Source: Paraburkholderia sp. C35 (GTDB taxonomy: Bacteria > Pseudomonadota > Gammaproteobacteria > Burkholderiales > Burkholderiaceae). Taken from it: a stretch of DNA of 64,000 bases. Under the pieces are notes generated by a model, which searched no databases, was not told the DNA's origin, and saw only the letters and a list, made by a program, of their open reading frames with translations. The translations under genes and the position numbers were made by a program. Position 1 is the stretch's first letter. Each line of letters begins with the position of its first letter. The stretch is taken from NCBI RefSeq assembly GCF_003121405.1, contig NZ_QBUY01000014.1:62001-126000 (forward strand), given 5' to 3'. Shown here piece after piece: positions 19,099 to 28,331 of the stretch.

Positions 19099-20598
19099 TC
19101 ATGTATTGGTTACTTCAGCGTCTGCAAACTCATAATCTTGCGCGTCAAAAGGCGAGATTTCATCTTGGAAAAGGTGCGAATAATCAGGCCAGATAGTCGT
19201 GAGGCGCCCGCTCCGCGGATCGACATACCATGCGGTGCAGCCACCCGTCATCCACACCGTTGTCGCGGCGCGTGAGGCAAGATCGTCTCGAAAGCGGTTC
19301 TCTGCTTCCCTGCGTACTTCGATTACTGATCGTCCAGTTTTTGCCAGATGCTTTAAAGCGCGCATAACGTGCTGGATCTGCGCCTCGAACATATACACCT
19401 GCGAGTTATGTCCTACGCCTGTGTTCGGGCCACCAAGGATGAAGAAGTTTGGAAATCCGCTAACCGATGTAGTCGCGAACGCTTCTGCGCCGGTACTCCA
19501 GCGCTCGGACAGACTTTTCCCGTTTGTGCCGATGATTCTTTTCGAAATCGGGAGCTCGGTAGCTTCAAAACCTGTGCATAGAACCAGCGCATCGAGTTCG
19601 TGTCTCTTCCCGTCGACTGTGACAATCGCTGAGCTCTCGATATGGTCGATCCCGTCGGTAATGAGACTAACGTTCGATCGGCACATGGCAGGGTAGAAGT
19701 CGCTCGATTTCAGAACGCGTTTGCAGCCGATTTCATAGTTGGGCGTCAACATTCGACGTAGTTCGGGGTCCGGAACCTGATCTTCCAGATGCTTCAGAGC
19801 AATCGCGGTGGCTTTCGCGAGAAGCGCTGGTACGGCCGCGCGTTGCGCATACCGTTCCTCGTTTTCCCAGAAAATAGCGGAACGCAATTCCTGCATCTTT
19901 TCGGGAAACTTGCGGAACACACCTTTTTCTTCCTCGGTGAACTGGCGGTCGAGTCTCGGGACAATCCACGCCGGGGTACGCTGGTACACGCTAACGTGAC
20001 CAGCGATTTTCGCGATCTCGGGGATGATTTGAATGGCTGAGGCTCCCGTGCCGATGACACCGACGCGTTTGCCGTCGAGCGGGATCTCGTGAGCCCAGCG
20101 TGCTGAGTGAAATACGTCACCCCTGAAGTTTTCAAGGCCTTGAATATCCGGCATTTTCGGGTCGGACAGCAGACCAGCGGCGCTTACCAGGAAGCGTCCT
20201 CGATAAACATTTTCTCCCGTTCGCACCACCCAGTGTTGGGTCTCGTCATTCCAACGTGCTTCCTTTACGTCCTCGTTGAAGCGAATATAAGGCAACAATC
20301 CTTCCTCACGGGCGACCATACGAAGATAGTCCCATATTGCCGGCTGCGAAGAGAAGACGCTAGGCCAGTCTGGATTGAGTCTGAAGGAAAGTGAGTAGAG
20401 GTGGGAGGGTTGATCGCACGCCGCGCCAGGATACTGATTGTCGCGCCACGTACCCCCCACATCATCCGCACGCTCAAGGACTATCAGCGATGTTTCGCCC
20501 CGGCGCAGCAACTGGGACGCCATTCCGATTCCAGAGAAACCGGTTCCAATTACGATGACGTCGGTCACCGCTTCTTCGTGTTGCAGGGGAGTGTTCAT
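19099..20598 (-). CDS. Baeyer-Villiger-type flavin monooxygenase
   Basis: 499 residues with two Rossmann motifs, GTGFSG (18-23, FAD) and GTGASA (183-188, NADPH). Between them lies FRGDVFHSARW (158-168), matching the Baeyer-Villiger fingerprint FxGxxxHxxxW. GTWRDNQYPGAACDQPSHLY is also typical of these enzymes. It should insert an oxygen atom next to a ketone carbonyl, giving an ester or lactone, using NADPH and O2. The ATG at 20598 has GGAAGG upstream; an open frame to 20703 overlaps the preceding gene and is unlikely to be used. It lies 10 bases after an alpha/beta hydrolase gene, a logical partner to open the lactone or ester. Confidence 0.9.
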   Translation of the reverse strand: MNTPLQHEEAVTDVIVIGTGFSGIGMASQLLRRGETSLIVLERADDVGGTWRDNQYPGAACDQPSHLYSLSFRLNPDWPSVFSSQPAIWDYLRMVAREEGLLPYIRFNEDVKEARWNDETQHWVVRTGENVYRGRFLVSAAGLLSDPKMPDIQGLENFRGDVFHSARWAHEIPLDGKRVGVIGTGASAIQIIPEIAKIAGHVSVYQRTPAWIVPRLDRQFTEEEKGVFRKFPEKMQELRSAIFWENEERYAQRAAVPALLAKATAIALKHLEDQVPDPELRRMLTPNYEIGCKRVLKSSDFYPAMCRSNVSLITDGIDHIESSAIVTVDGKRHELDALVLCTGFEATELPISKRIIGTNGKSLSERWSTGAEAFATTSVSGFPNFFILGGPNTGVGHNSQVYMFEAQIQHVMRALKHLAKTGRSVIEVRREAENRFRDDLASRAATTVWMTGGCTAWYVDPRSGRLTTIWPDYSHLFQDEISPFDAQDYEFADAEVTNT

Positions 20599-20608
20599 GT
20601 AGGCCTTC

Positions 20609-21502
20609 CTAAACCTGAAAATCATTGAGCTGGCTGAGGCTTCCGTGCTCATAAATACTGACATTTGCACGGTTGCTTTCAATGCGCCGAACGAACTTGT
20701 CAATCAATCGAAATACCTCTGCTGGTCGCTCCGTCACCGAACCGTGACCACACGTAAGCTCGGCCAGTGCTGCACCGGCAATTCCACCAGCCAGCTCAAG
20801 GCTATGAGCAAATGGGATGAGCTGGTCGAGGCGACTACCTATGACCAGAGTGCGCTGCTGGATGTGGGCGAGTCTGCCTGAGATGTCGAGCACCCGGTTC
20901 AGCGCCATCTGCCTGTCGCTTCCCGGGCCCACCGCATATACCTCCGCCAACTGGCAAAGCTCATCCCAGTTACGCGAATTGAGGAACGAGCGCGAGTAGA
21001 CATTCAGCAACATGAACTCTGCAAGCAAACGCAGGTCGCCTGCTTTACGGAGTCGCTCCCAGAGTGTAAGTCGCAGGCGAATTTCGTTGTCAGTGCGTGC
21101 CCATCCATTCAGCAGTACAAGAGAATCGACACTTTCAGTATGGCTTGCTGCGACTTCGATCGCGACGGCGGCACCCAAGGAGTACCCAACGAGCGCGACC
21201 TTCTGTCCCGGAACAATCTGATTGATAGTTACGACAACCTGCTGAGCAAGGTTGGAAACGGAAAGGGGGGCATCCTGGTTCCTGCAATCATGATTCTTGT
21301 CTGAAAGATCGATTGCGATCACACGATGACGGGATGCCAGCATCGGATACAGCGTAAAAAAGTGCGTTTCTGCCTTGCCTCCGGTTCCGTGGATGAGAAC
21401 GATGGGTATCTCGCCCTCACGCGCATCGCCACCGTCGTGATATCCGACCTTTGCTGATCCAAATACCACCTCACCGGCCTGGGCGCCAGGATAGATGCTC
21501 AT
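20609..21502 (-). CDS. alpha/beta hydrolase (candidate lactonase/esterase)
   Basis: 297-residue alpha/beta hydrolase with oxyanion-side HGTGG (38-42), nucleophile elbow GYSLG (S108), and probable D226 and H253 of the triad (SRLDQL and CGHGSV). AGGAGT precedes the ATG at 21502. It is directly upstream of the Baeyer-Villiger-type gene and downstream of a SnoaL-like gene on the same strand. A role in hydrolysing the ester or lactone made by the monooxygenase is plausible. Substrate not determinable. Confidence 0.85.
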   Translation of the reverse strand: MSIYPGAQAGEVVFGSAKVGYHDGGDAREGEIPIVLIHGTGGKAETHFFTLYPMLASRHRVIAIDLSDKNHDCRNQDAPLSVSNLAQQVVVTINQIVPGQKVALVGYSLGAAVAIEVAASHTESVDSLVLLNGWARTDNEIRLRLTLWERLRKAGDLRLLAEFMLLNVYSRSFLNSRNWDELCQLAEVYAVGPGSDRQMALNRVLDISGRLAHIQQRTLVIGSRLDQLIPFAHSLELAGGIAGAALAELTCGHGSVTERPAEVFRLIDKFVRRIESNRANVSIYEHGSLSQLNDFQV

Positions 21503-21715
21503 TGAAATACTCCTAGTCTTAAAACAGCAGGGGCGGTGGCCGCGCATCTGTCAATTAAATATGCATAACTAAACTAAAATCTGCAACTCGCAAGGGTCGA
21601 GTGCGATCTGTTTGCGCGTGCCATCTCGGGTATGAGAGCCAATCGCTCGTCTGCGGTCTTAATCCGAGATGGCCATGAAATGGCAGGGAAAAATCAGGCC
21701 AGTCGTCTTGCTAGA

Positions 21716-22147
21716 TCACTGTTTCACGTCCGCGAAGGTGCGCCACGGCGAGATCGCATCGCGCCCCTTCGCGGAGTCCGCGTAGATGCGGCCATAGACG
21801 ATTTTTCCACCTTCGACCTTGAAGAAAAAAAGGTGCTCATTCCACATGGAGCGACCCGTCTTTGATTCACCGTGTGCGACGACGGGGACGATAATACGAT
21901 CACCGGTGTCGATGATCTCGTGGAGATCGTAGTCAAAGGAGTTCCAGTGCACAAATACGAGATCCCAAAATTGCTTGTATCCGTCGACACCCTTGAACGT
22001 ACCACCGTAAGGCAGTGATTCGGGAAATTCGAAGACGATGTCGGGGTGAAACTGGTCGATAAGGGTGTCTCGAGCACTCTTAGAGTGACCAGAAAGGACA
22101 TTTCGAATAGCATCGACAATTTTAGGATTACTCACTGTTGTCTCCAT
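21716..22147 (-). CDS. SnoaL-like / nuclear transport factor 2-fold protein
   Basis: 143 residues with the NTF2-like cone fold pattern: a helical start, then DQFHPDIVFEFPESLPYGGTFKG (long middle), and a strand pair W.EHLFFFKVEGGKIVYGRIYAD. Such proteins act as small isomerases, hydratases or cyclases, or as binding proteins. It lies between TetR (22229-22840) and the hydrolase on the same strand. The ribosome site is not strong. An isomerase role in the same pathway is inference. Confidence 0.82.
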   Translation of the reverse strand: METTVSNPKIVDAIRNVLSGHSKSARDTLIDQFHPDIVFEFPESLPYGGTFKGVDGYKQFWDLVFVHWNSFDYDLHEIIDTGDRIIVPVVAHGESKTGRSMWNEHLFFFKVEGGKIVYGRIYADSAKGRDAISPWRTFADVKQ

Positions 22148-22228
22148 GAATAGTGAGATTGTTGGCCAGCTGGAATTTGATTCACTACTGGCTGGCCTCA
22201 GTAATGTTGATTATTTTTGAAGTGTTAG

Positions 22229-22840
22229 CTACCGTTTCAGGAGGTGTTCGAACGTGAAATCGACAAATTCGAGCAAGGCGCGATCGCTTTTTTCAACACG
22301 CATTCGGAGAATCGCACCCTCCCAACTGCTGACCAAAAAGCGTCCGAGCTGCTTTGCTGGCTGTGCGGACGATACCGTGCCCAACTGCTGAGCTTCTTCA
22401 ATGCAACTCGTCACCAGGTCGCTCCAACGCTGGAAGTGAGCATCAAGTCGGGCTCGAATCATGTCACTGTGGTCGGATACTTCGAGGCCTAGATTACCGA
22501 GCATACAACCGCGGTTAAATCCTGCGGTCCGAAAGGCTTCGATTCTTGCGGCGAAATAGGCGCGCAAGCGAGCAACGGGGGCCATCTCCGGGTTTTCGAG
22601 AATGCTTGTAAGAAAAATCCAGTGATTCTCAAAATACTCGTCGACGGCTGCAGCTCCAAAGATCTCTTTGCTTTCAAAGTGATGGTAGAACGAGCCTTTT
22701 GCAACCTCAGCGGCATCCGAGATGTCGCTAATACCGGTTGCCGCGTAACCGTTTCCCTCGATCACTCTCAAACCAGCACTCAACAGCTTCTCGCGAGTGC
22801 CGGCTTTGGGCTTGGGACCAGGTTTGCGCACTGCTGTCAT
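22229..22840 (-). CDS. TetR/AcrR-family transcriptional regulator
   Basis: 203 residues. The helix-turn-helix contains AAEVAKGSFYHHFESKE, and the C-terminal part (RGCMLGNLGLEVSDHSDMIRARL) matches the TetR_C_6/AcuR-like group, whose members often respond to acrylate, aldehydes or electrophiles. It heads the leftward unit TetR, SnoaL-like, hydrolase, monooxygenase, and is divergent from tautomerase-like, hydrolase, semialdehyde dehydrogenase. It probably controls both from the 125-base region 22841-22965. Confidence 0.87.
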   Translation of the reverse strand: MTAVRKPGPKPKAGTREKLLSAGLRVIEGNGYAATGISDISDAAEVAKGSFYHHFESKEIFGAAAVDEYFENHWIFLTSILENPEMAPVARLRAYFAARIEAFRTAGFNRGCMLGNLGLEVSDHSDMIRARLDAHFQRWSDLVTSCIEEAQQLGTVSSAQPAKQLGRFLVSSWEGAILRMRVEKSDRALLEFVDFTFEHLLKR

Positions 22841-22863
22841 GTGAATCTGCCCTCTATCTAAAG

Positions 22864-22881
22864 TTGACCAGTCGGTTCGAA
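22864..22881. promoter_or_regulatory. possible operator in the TetR/tautomerase divergent region
   Basis: TTGACCAGTCGGTTCGAA is an imperfect inverted repeat (TTGACC against GGTTCG). It sits 24 bases upstream of the TetR start and 85 upstream of the tautomerase-like gene. Confidence 0.35.
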
Positions 22882-22965
22882 TTAAATATAGTGTACCGAG
22901 TTTCGACTTGTCAACCCTCCCGGAACGTGTGCTGTGGATGCACCGGACCTTTTTCGGAGACTGTT

Positions 22966-23424
22966 ATGCCAATGATTGACCTCACCCTACCGCGTGGCGC
23001 GCTCAGCGCTGACAAGCTGGAAGATCTCATGCATCGGGCTATCAAAACGCTGATGTTTTGGGAAAAAATTCCCGATACCCCGGAAGCTCGCAATATCGCG
23101 TGGGCCACCGTTAACGAAGTCGATTCGCGACATATGGTCGTCGGTGGCCTTCCTCCAGAGCGCCCGCGTTATCGCTTTCGCGTGCACACGATTCAGGGTT
23201 TGATGGACGAGGGTGCAATCTCGGGAGTCATGCGTGACCTCACGAAGCTCGTCCTTGAGATTGAGGGAAGTGAGCACAATCCCGATAACGCTGGTCGCGT
23301 GTGGGTCATCGTGCGCGAATATCCACGCTCGCATTGGGGCATCGGGGGATATCCGTATCCGCCTGCAGGTTTCCGGGCAGCTGCATCTGAGATTCGTGTC
23401 TCGCCGGAAGACAAAGTCTACTGA
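22966..23424 (+). CDS. tautomerase-superfamily-like protein
   Basis: 152 residues beginning PMIDLTLPRGALS after the initiator Met, so a proline would be exposed at the mature N-terminus as in 4-oxalocrotonate tautomerase relatives, where Pro1 is the catalytic base. It is about twice the length of 4-OT, as in fused or MIF-like members. VWVIVREYP..HWGIGG near the end is conserved in the second copy at 54256. GGAG lies 6-7 bases before the ATG at 22966; the open frame extends further upstream but homology does not. It heads the rightward unit with a hydrolase and a semialdehyde dehydrogenase. Confidence 0.8.
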   Translation: MPMIDLTLPRGALSADKLEDLMHRAIKTLMFWEKIPDTPEARNIAWATVNEVDSRHMVVGGLPPERPRYRFRVHTIQGLMDEGAISGVMRDLTKLVLEIEGSEHNPDNAGRVWVIVREYPRSHWGIGGYPYPPAGFRAAASEIRVSPEDKVY

Positions 23425-23497
23425 AACGCTTGACGCTTTCTGCAACGCGACTACACGTTATCGCGAGTCGTGGGTCTGTATCGTTACCGGAGAAGAA

Positions 23498-24265
23498 ATG
23501 ACACGCGCAGCAGTTGTCGAACGGGGTCAGGAGCACCCGGATCTGGGTGTACTTATCCACGGTTTTCTCGACCGGGGGCGTTCGTGGGGTGCACTCGCGC
23601 GTAGCTTTCCCGCTAGTTGGGATGTACGGGCGCTAGATCTCCGGGGGGCAGGCAGGCTCGCTACCTCGGAGGGGCCGTATTCACTCGAGCAGGCGGTGCA
23701 GGACGTCGTTGACGTGATCAAGCAGGCGGACGCGCGACGCGTCGCGCGTGTCGGCAATAGCATGGGCTGCCTCATTGCCGAACTGGTGGCGGTGGCGATC
23801 CCTGAAAAGGTGGCAGCGCTCGTCCTGCTAACTCCTACACCGTTGGGCGGACTTGAGCTCCCCGCGGAAACGCGTGAACTCCTTCGCGAGTCTGGTGGAA
23901 ACCAGCGGCAACAGCGACTAATCCGCGAACGACTCTCGCTGCGTCTGGCGCCCGAGCAGATAGAGCAGATGACGGATCTCGACGGTCTGATGGGAAAGGA
24001 TGCGGCCCACGGATATTACGACGCTTTCTCCCAAGGGCACCCACTTGGCAAGGAGCCGAGCCAATTCAAAGGCGCGACTCTTATCGTCGCGTCCACCTCG
24101 GACCCGTCGATTCCGCTTGCGCTCGTGCAACAGATTAGGGCCACGCGGTTCCCGGATTCCAGCCTCGAAACCATCGATGATTCGGGTCATTGGCCCCATG
24201 TGGAACAACCCGTCCGCACAGGAAAACTGGTGGCAGACTTCCTGTCCAGTATCCCTGGCGGATAA
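23498..24265 (+). CDS. alpha/beta hydrolase
   Basis: 255 residues with HGF (21-23), nucleophile elbow GNSMG (S88), and probable acid D202 (STSDPS) and H231 (DSGHWPHVEQP). The layout matches the MhpC/BphD-like or esterase group of hydrolases, which cleave C-C bonds of ring-fission products or esters. AGAAG lies a few bases before the ATG at 23498. It stands 73 bases after the tautomerase-like gene, and enol-keto pairing of a tautomerase with a hydrolase is common. After it, 24266-24676 shows no supportable gene. Confidence 0.85.
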   Translation: MTRAAVVERGQEHPDLGVLIHGFLDRGRSWGALARSFPASWDVRALDLRGAGRLATSEGPYSLEQAVQDVVDVIKQADARRVARVGNSMGCLIAELVAVAIPEKVAALVLLTPTPLGGLELPAETRELLRESGGNQRQQRLIRERLSLRLAPEQIEQMTDLDGLMGKDAAHGYYDAFSQGHPLGKEPSQFKGATLIVASTSDPSIPLALVQQIRATRFPDSSLETIDDSGHWPHVEQPVRTGKLVADFLSSIPGG

Positions 24266-24676
24266 ACGCCCGGTATAACACCGTGAACGACATTTGACGC
24301 GCAAATCTTTGAGTAGCTGCAACGAACGCATGCGTACCGATGGCGAGAACGCGTTTCTTTCCAGTTTGAAGACGTTCCTGAACTGGATGGTCCCCTGCGC
24401 AGAGAGAAGATCAGGCGTCGCACGCTTGAGCGGGTGGTCGCAAGGGGTAGAACTGAGACGCCACTGACGGGTTATTGCTCTGCCGCAGAGCATTGCCGGC
24501 ACTTCGGCGGCATCGTTCAAGGCTTGCCTCAAAGCGAGCCCGGGTAACGGTACCCGTTCATCAACTATCTCAACCTTCTGGGCGCGCTATTTGTTGAACT
24601 GTGAACCTGTCGGTGCCTCAAACAGGATGCCCACAAAATAGTTCCGGGTAGTCACCAATCTAAGGATATATTCATT

Positions 24677-26146
24677 GTGAAAGCTTTTACGCTGGAAGAA
24701 ATCAAAGGTGCCGGCTGGTTGAAAGAGGCAAACTACATTGCCGGTGAATGGGTCGCTGCCGACGATGGGAGGACGTACGATGTAGCCGACCCCGCCACGG
24801 AAATCCGGATCGGAACTATTCCGTGGGTGGGCGTTTCGGAGACCCGACGCGCAATCGACGCAGCACAAACTGCCTTCAATGATTGGTCGATGACGACAGC
24901 AGTCGAGCGCGCAGACAAACTCCACCGCATGGCACAGCTCGTGAGGGACAATCTGGATATCCTTGCGGAAATGCTAACGCTGGAGCAAGGCAAACCGCTC
25001 GCCGAGGCGAAGGGCGAAATGAAGCTTGGCGCGGACTATATCCAGTGGTTTGCTGAGGAGGCACGTCGCATCAACGGCGAGATCATCCCTTCGCCGTGGA
25101 AGGACCGGCAGATTCTCGTGATCCGTGAGCCTGTGGGCGTAGTGGGTGCGATTACGCCTTGGAATTTCCCGTTCTCGATGCTTTCTCGGAAAGTGGCTCC
25201 CGCGCTTGCAGCTGGCTGCACGATTGTTATCAAGCCATCGGAGTTCACACCGTTTTGCGGTCTGCTATATGGAGTTCTGGCTGAGAAGGTCGGCATTCCC
25301 GCTGGCGTGGTGAATGTGGTCACTGGCGAAGCTGCTGCGATTGGCGCAGAGCTAACCCAGAGTCCGATTGTGCGAAAGATCACCTTTACGGGGTCGACAC
25401 GTGTTGGCAAGCTTCTTTACGGGCAATCTGCTGACACGATGAAAAAGCTTTCGATGGAGCTTGGCGGCAATGCGCCCACCATCATCTTTGATGATGCCGA
25501 CCTCGACCTCGCTGTCGAAAATGCGACGGTCGGCAAGTTCCGTAATAGTGGACAAACTTGCATCTGCACGAATCGCTTTTATGTTCAAGATGGCGTGTAC
25601 GATGAATTTGCACGTCGCCTCACCGAACGCGTGCAGAAGCTGAAGGTCGCGAATGGCTTCGATGAAGGTGCAGAGCAGGGACCGCTCATTAATTCGGCCG
25701 CCATTGCGAAGGTAGAATTGCATGTTGCGGATGCGAAGACCAAGGGCGGGCGTGTTTTGACAGGCGGTAAGCGACACGAGCTCGGAGCCACGTTTTTTGA
25801 GCCGACCGTGATTGTTGACGCGAAACCGGACATGCTCATCGCCCATGAAGAGACCTTCGGACCAATCGCTGCGCTGTTCAGATTCAAAGACGAACAGGAA
25901 GGTATTGATGCAGCAAATTCAACAGAGTTCGGGCTTGCTTCTTATTTTTTTACCCGAGACGTCGCCCGGATTTTCCGCGTCTCCCGAGCACTTCAAAGTG
26001 GAATGGTTGGCGTGAATGCTGGGGTAATTACAACGTCTGAAGTGCCGTTCGGTGGTGTAAAGGACAGCGGAATTGGACGCGAAGGCTCTGCACACGGAAT
26101 TGAAGAGTATCTAAACCTGAAGTACATCAATCTTGCGGGGCTTTAA
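24677..26146 (+). CDS. gabD: NAD(P)-dependent succinate-semialdehyde dehydrogenase (GabD-like)
   Basis: 489-residue aldehyde dehydrogenase. TPWNFPFSM (160-168) and IKPSEFTP form the cofactor site, E261 in SMELGGN the base, and C295 in SGQTCICTNR the nucleophile; GQTCICTNR is characteristic of GabD. It oxidises succinate semialdehyde or a close omega-oxo acid. The start is GTG at 24677, with a weak AAGGAT upstream. It is the last gene of the rightward unit before a strong hairpin at 26179. Glutarate semialdehyde or longer analogues remain possible. Confidence 0.9.
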   Translation: MKAFTLEEIKGAGWLKEANYIAGEWVAADDGRTYDVADPATEIRIGTIPWVGVSETRRAIDAAQTAFNDWSMTTAVERADKLHRMAQLVRDNLDILAEMLTLEQGKPLAEAKGEMKLGADYIQWFAEEARRINGEIIPSPWKDRQILVIREPVGVVGAITPWNFPFSMLSRKVAPALAAGCTIVIKPSEFTPFCGLLYGVLAEKVGIPAGVVNVVTGEAAAIGAELTQSPIVRKITFTGSTRVGKLLYGQSADTMKKLSMELGGNAPTIIFDDADLDLAVENATVGKFRNSGQTCICTNRFYVQDGVYDEFARRLTERVQKLKVANGFDEGAEQGPLINSAAIAKVELHVADAKTKGGRVLTGGKRHELGATFFEPTVIVDAKPDMLIAHEETFGPIAALFRFKDEQEGIDAANSTEFGLASYFFTRDVARIFRVSRALQSGMVGVNAGVITTSEVPFGGVKDSGIGREGSAHGIEEYLNLKYINLAGL

Positions 26147-26178
26147 GTCACAGCTCAGCTCGTAAGTTCAACGGTCTG

Positions 26179-26209
26179 CTCCAATGTGAAGTTGTCTTTC
26201 ACATTGGAG
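26179..26209. terminator. strong hairpin between convergent genes
   Basis: Perfect 12-bp stem, CTCCAATGTGAA against TTCACATTGGAG, with a 7-base loop. It lies between the ends of the semialdehyde dehydrogenase and the YciI-like gene. No long T-run follows, so it may work with Rho or as a two-sided barrier. Confidence 0.6.
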
Positions 26210-26297
26210 TCCGGGGCAAGACTTTCGCGGCAGCGGCTGCAATGTTGTACTTCAGGCATTCCGCTCTTTGGTGCGTGCCAGCCATGATAGTTCAGCT

Positions 26298-26591
26298 TCA
26301 ATCGTGTGCAGAGAGCAGTCCGACGTTCACTCCTGCGATCGACCACTGATACACCTCGCACTTTTCATAGACTCCCGCGATGTTATAAGGGTCATGCCTT
26401 ATCATTTGCCACACTTCGTTTATGTCCGAAGCCTCGTACACAAACAGTCCACCGACGTTATCACCGAGCGGACCTGCAGCGATAAGCTTTCCAGTGTCCA
26501 GCAATTGCTTCGCATAAGCACGATGCGATGGACGCGCTGAGGCCACTTTGTCGGCGTCGAGCACATAACGTGCAAGGTTCACAAACTTCAT
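26298..26591 (-). CDS. YciI-like protein
   Basis: 97 residues with the YCII-related ferredoxin-like fold: a first strand KFVNLARYV, RPSHRAYAKQLLDTGKLIAAGPLG, then a strand GGLFVYEA and DPYNIAGVYEKCEVYQW. Relatives include small dehydrochlorinase/isomerase-like enzymes and proteins of unknown role. ATG 26591 is preferred to a longer frame because AGGA is upstream and homology begins there. It stands apart from its neighbours by more than 130 bases on each side. Confidence 0.8.
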   Translation of the reverse strand: MKFVNLARYVLDADKVASARPSHRAYAKQLLDTGKLIAAGPLGDNVGGLFVYEASDINEVWQMIRHDPYNIAGVYEKCEVYQWSIAGVNVGLLSAHD

Positions 26592-26727
26592 TCCAGATTC
26601 CTTTCTTGTATCGTGAAGATAGGGCATCTGCGCCTGAGTGCGCAGATAAGCGAAGGGTCTGCAAATAGACAACAGAAAACGGAATCACTCCGTTGACTCC
26701 GTCTGCGGAACATGTCATCCACTTGAG

Positions 26728-27204
26728 TTATCTGCCTTGCTGACCCTCGTGAAATATCTCGTCGAGCCGCGGATCTTCAGCGATGTCGCGTAGAGTCCCA
26801 CGGAGCCCTTCTGTTGCCTGAATGCCAAAAAATTCGATGAATTTGTAGTGTGCCTGTTCCCAGTAAGGCTGCGTATTGGCTATAGCAGTCCGTCCCTTCG
26901 TGGTCAATAAAATCGGTCGGCGCCTTCCGTCCCGCTCATCGCGGCCAAGTTCGAGCATGCCGGCGCGCTCTAACGGCCGCAAAGTTTGTCCGAGCGCCGA
27001 ACGCTCCATTGTCAGAAGATCCGCAAGTTCGCTGACGCTCGGGGGATTAGAAGCGTGACGCTCCAGTTCGCACAAAAGGTTGAACTGGGTAAAGCGCAGG
27101 CCGGAGGGGGCCATAATTTCATCGTAGGCATGCGTAAGCCGACGCGATGCCGCGCGCATTGCAGCCGCGATACAAGGACTCCCTGATTTGGGTGACCCGT
27201 TCAT
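26728..27204 (-). CDS. MarR-family transcriptional regulator
   Basis: 158 residues. The winged helix contains LADLLTMERSALGQTLRPLERAGML and the wing GRDERDGRRRPILLTTKG. The start codon overlaps the stop codon of the upstream MDR oxidoreductase (ATGA), so the two are translationally coupled. It probably represses its own operon through the palindromes near 28332-28359 and releases it in response to a phenolic or electrophilic compound (inference). Confidence 0.87.
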   Translation of the reverse strand: MNGSPKSGSPCIAAAMRAASRRLTHAYDEIMAPSGLRFTQFNLLCELERHASNPPSVSELADLLTMERSALGQTLRPLERAGMLELGRDERDGRRRPILLTTKGRTAIANTQPYWEQAHYKFIEFFGIQATEGLRGTLRDIAEDPRLDEIFHEGQQGR

Positions 27205-28295
27205 CGTGCGCGGCTCGCGTCAATGATGACGGCAATTTTTCCTGCAACGTTGCGTTGGGCGCGCATTTCGTCTAATGCCATATTGATTTCCGGGACTTCG
27301 CACGGGATCGTCACGGGGACGTGCGGCTTTACTGTACCGGCTTCCGTAGTCGCCGCTGCATCAAGAACGGCTTGGTTCAGTAGTGCGTAACCCGCGTCCT
27401 TGTCCGCGTCGGACGCAGAGAAAAGGCTTAGCAGATTGACGTTAACCAGACGCGCGTCCTTTGAGGCGAGTATGTTCGAAACCGGACTCTCGGTTTCAAC
27501 ATTTCGTGTTGTTTTGCCGGGGCCAACGCCAAGAACTACCCAGTCTCCCTTCGAGCGAACAGCCTTCGCTGAATCGACGTAGCAATCCTCGTTGTAAGTA
27601 GCGTCATACACGACGTCCACACCTTTGCCGTCAGTCAACTTCGCAATCTCATCTACGACATTGCGTTTCCGATAGTCGAATACGTGGTCGGCACCCGAAG
27701 CTTTTGCAAGAGCACGAGATGTCTCGCTCCCACCGCTACTCACAATAAGTTTGGCCCCCAAAGCTCGCGCCTTTTGTATCGCGAGATGGCCAACTCCACC
27801 ACCACCACCGGGGATATATAAGGTTGAACCATGTGTCACTACATCGTTAAGTGCCAGGAACGCGGACAGATAACAGATTCCCATTGTCCCGGCTTCCACG
27901 AAGCTCAGGCCGGCAGGTTTGTGTGCCGCCAGAAATTCTGGCACGAGCGCATAGCTCCCAACCCCTCCGGTAGCCCAAACGCCGTCCTGGTTGCTCGGTA
28001 CCATGCCGAATACCGCGTCGCCGACCTTGTGACTGGTCACCTTATCGCCAATCACAACGACGATGCCGGCGAAATCGAAGCCGAGTTGAACGGGAGGAGT
28101 GCGGCCCAAGAAGTTGCGTTCGGCCAATTTATGGTCGAGAGGATTCAACGAAGATGACACGACATGAACCAGCAATTCATTGGGAGCCGGATTCGGAATC
28201 TTGGCTTCAAAAGTCTCGAGCGGCAGGCCGTTCGGCGCGTGCGTATAGCCAATCGCCGTAATGTGTGACAAGGGTGTGGGAAGGTCGAGAGACAT
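27201..28295 (-). CDS. zinc-free MDR oxidoreductase (quinone/enoyl reductase-like)
   Basis: 364-residue medium-chain dehydrogenase/reductase. SSSLNPLDHKL and GFDFAGIVVVIGD form the N-terminal GroES-like domain, and a glycine-rich PGGGGGVGHLAIQKARALGAK the NAD(P)-binding site. It lacks the structural zinc cysteines of true alcohol dehydrogenases. Likely role: NADPH-dependent reduction of quinones or alpha,beta-unsaturated carbonyls. A longer frame reaches 28580, but homology starts at the ATG at 28295. It is coupled to the MarR gene. Confidence 0.85.
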   Translation of the reverse strand: MSLDLPTPLSHITAIGYTHAPNGLPLETFEAKIPNPAPNELLVHVVSSSLNPLDHKLAERNFLGRTPPVQLGFDFAGIVVVIGDKVTSHKVGDAVFGMVPSNQDGVWATGGVGSYALVPEFLAAHKPAGLSFVEAGTMGICYLSAFLALNDVVTHGSTLYIPGGGGGVGHLAIQKARALGAKLIVSSGGSETSRALAKASGADHVFDYRKRNVVDEIAKLTDGKGVDVVYDATYNEDCYVDSAKAVRSKGDWVVLGVGPGKTTRNVETESPVSNILASKDARLVNVNLLSLFSASDADKDAGYALLNQAVLDAAATTEAGTVKPHVPVTIPCEVPEINMALDEMRAQRNVAGKIAVIIDASRAR

Positions 28296-28331
28296 AAATT
28301 CGGTTCCAAATAACTGGGAGGAAAGAAAAGA

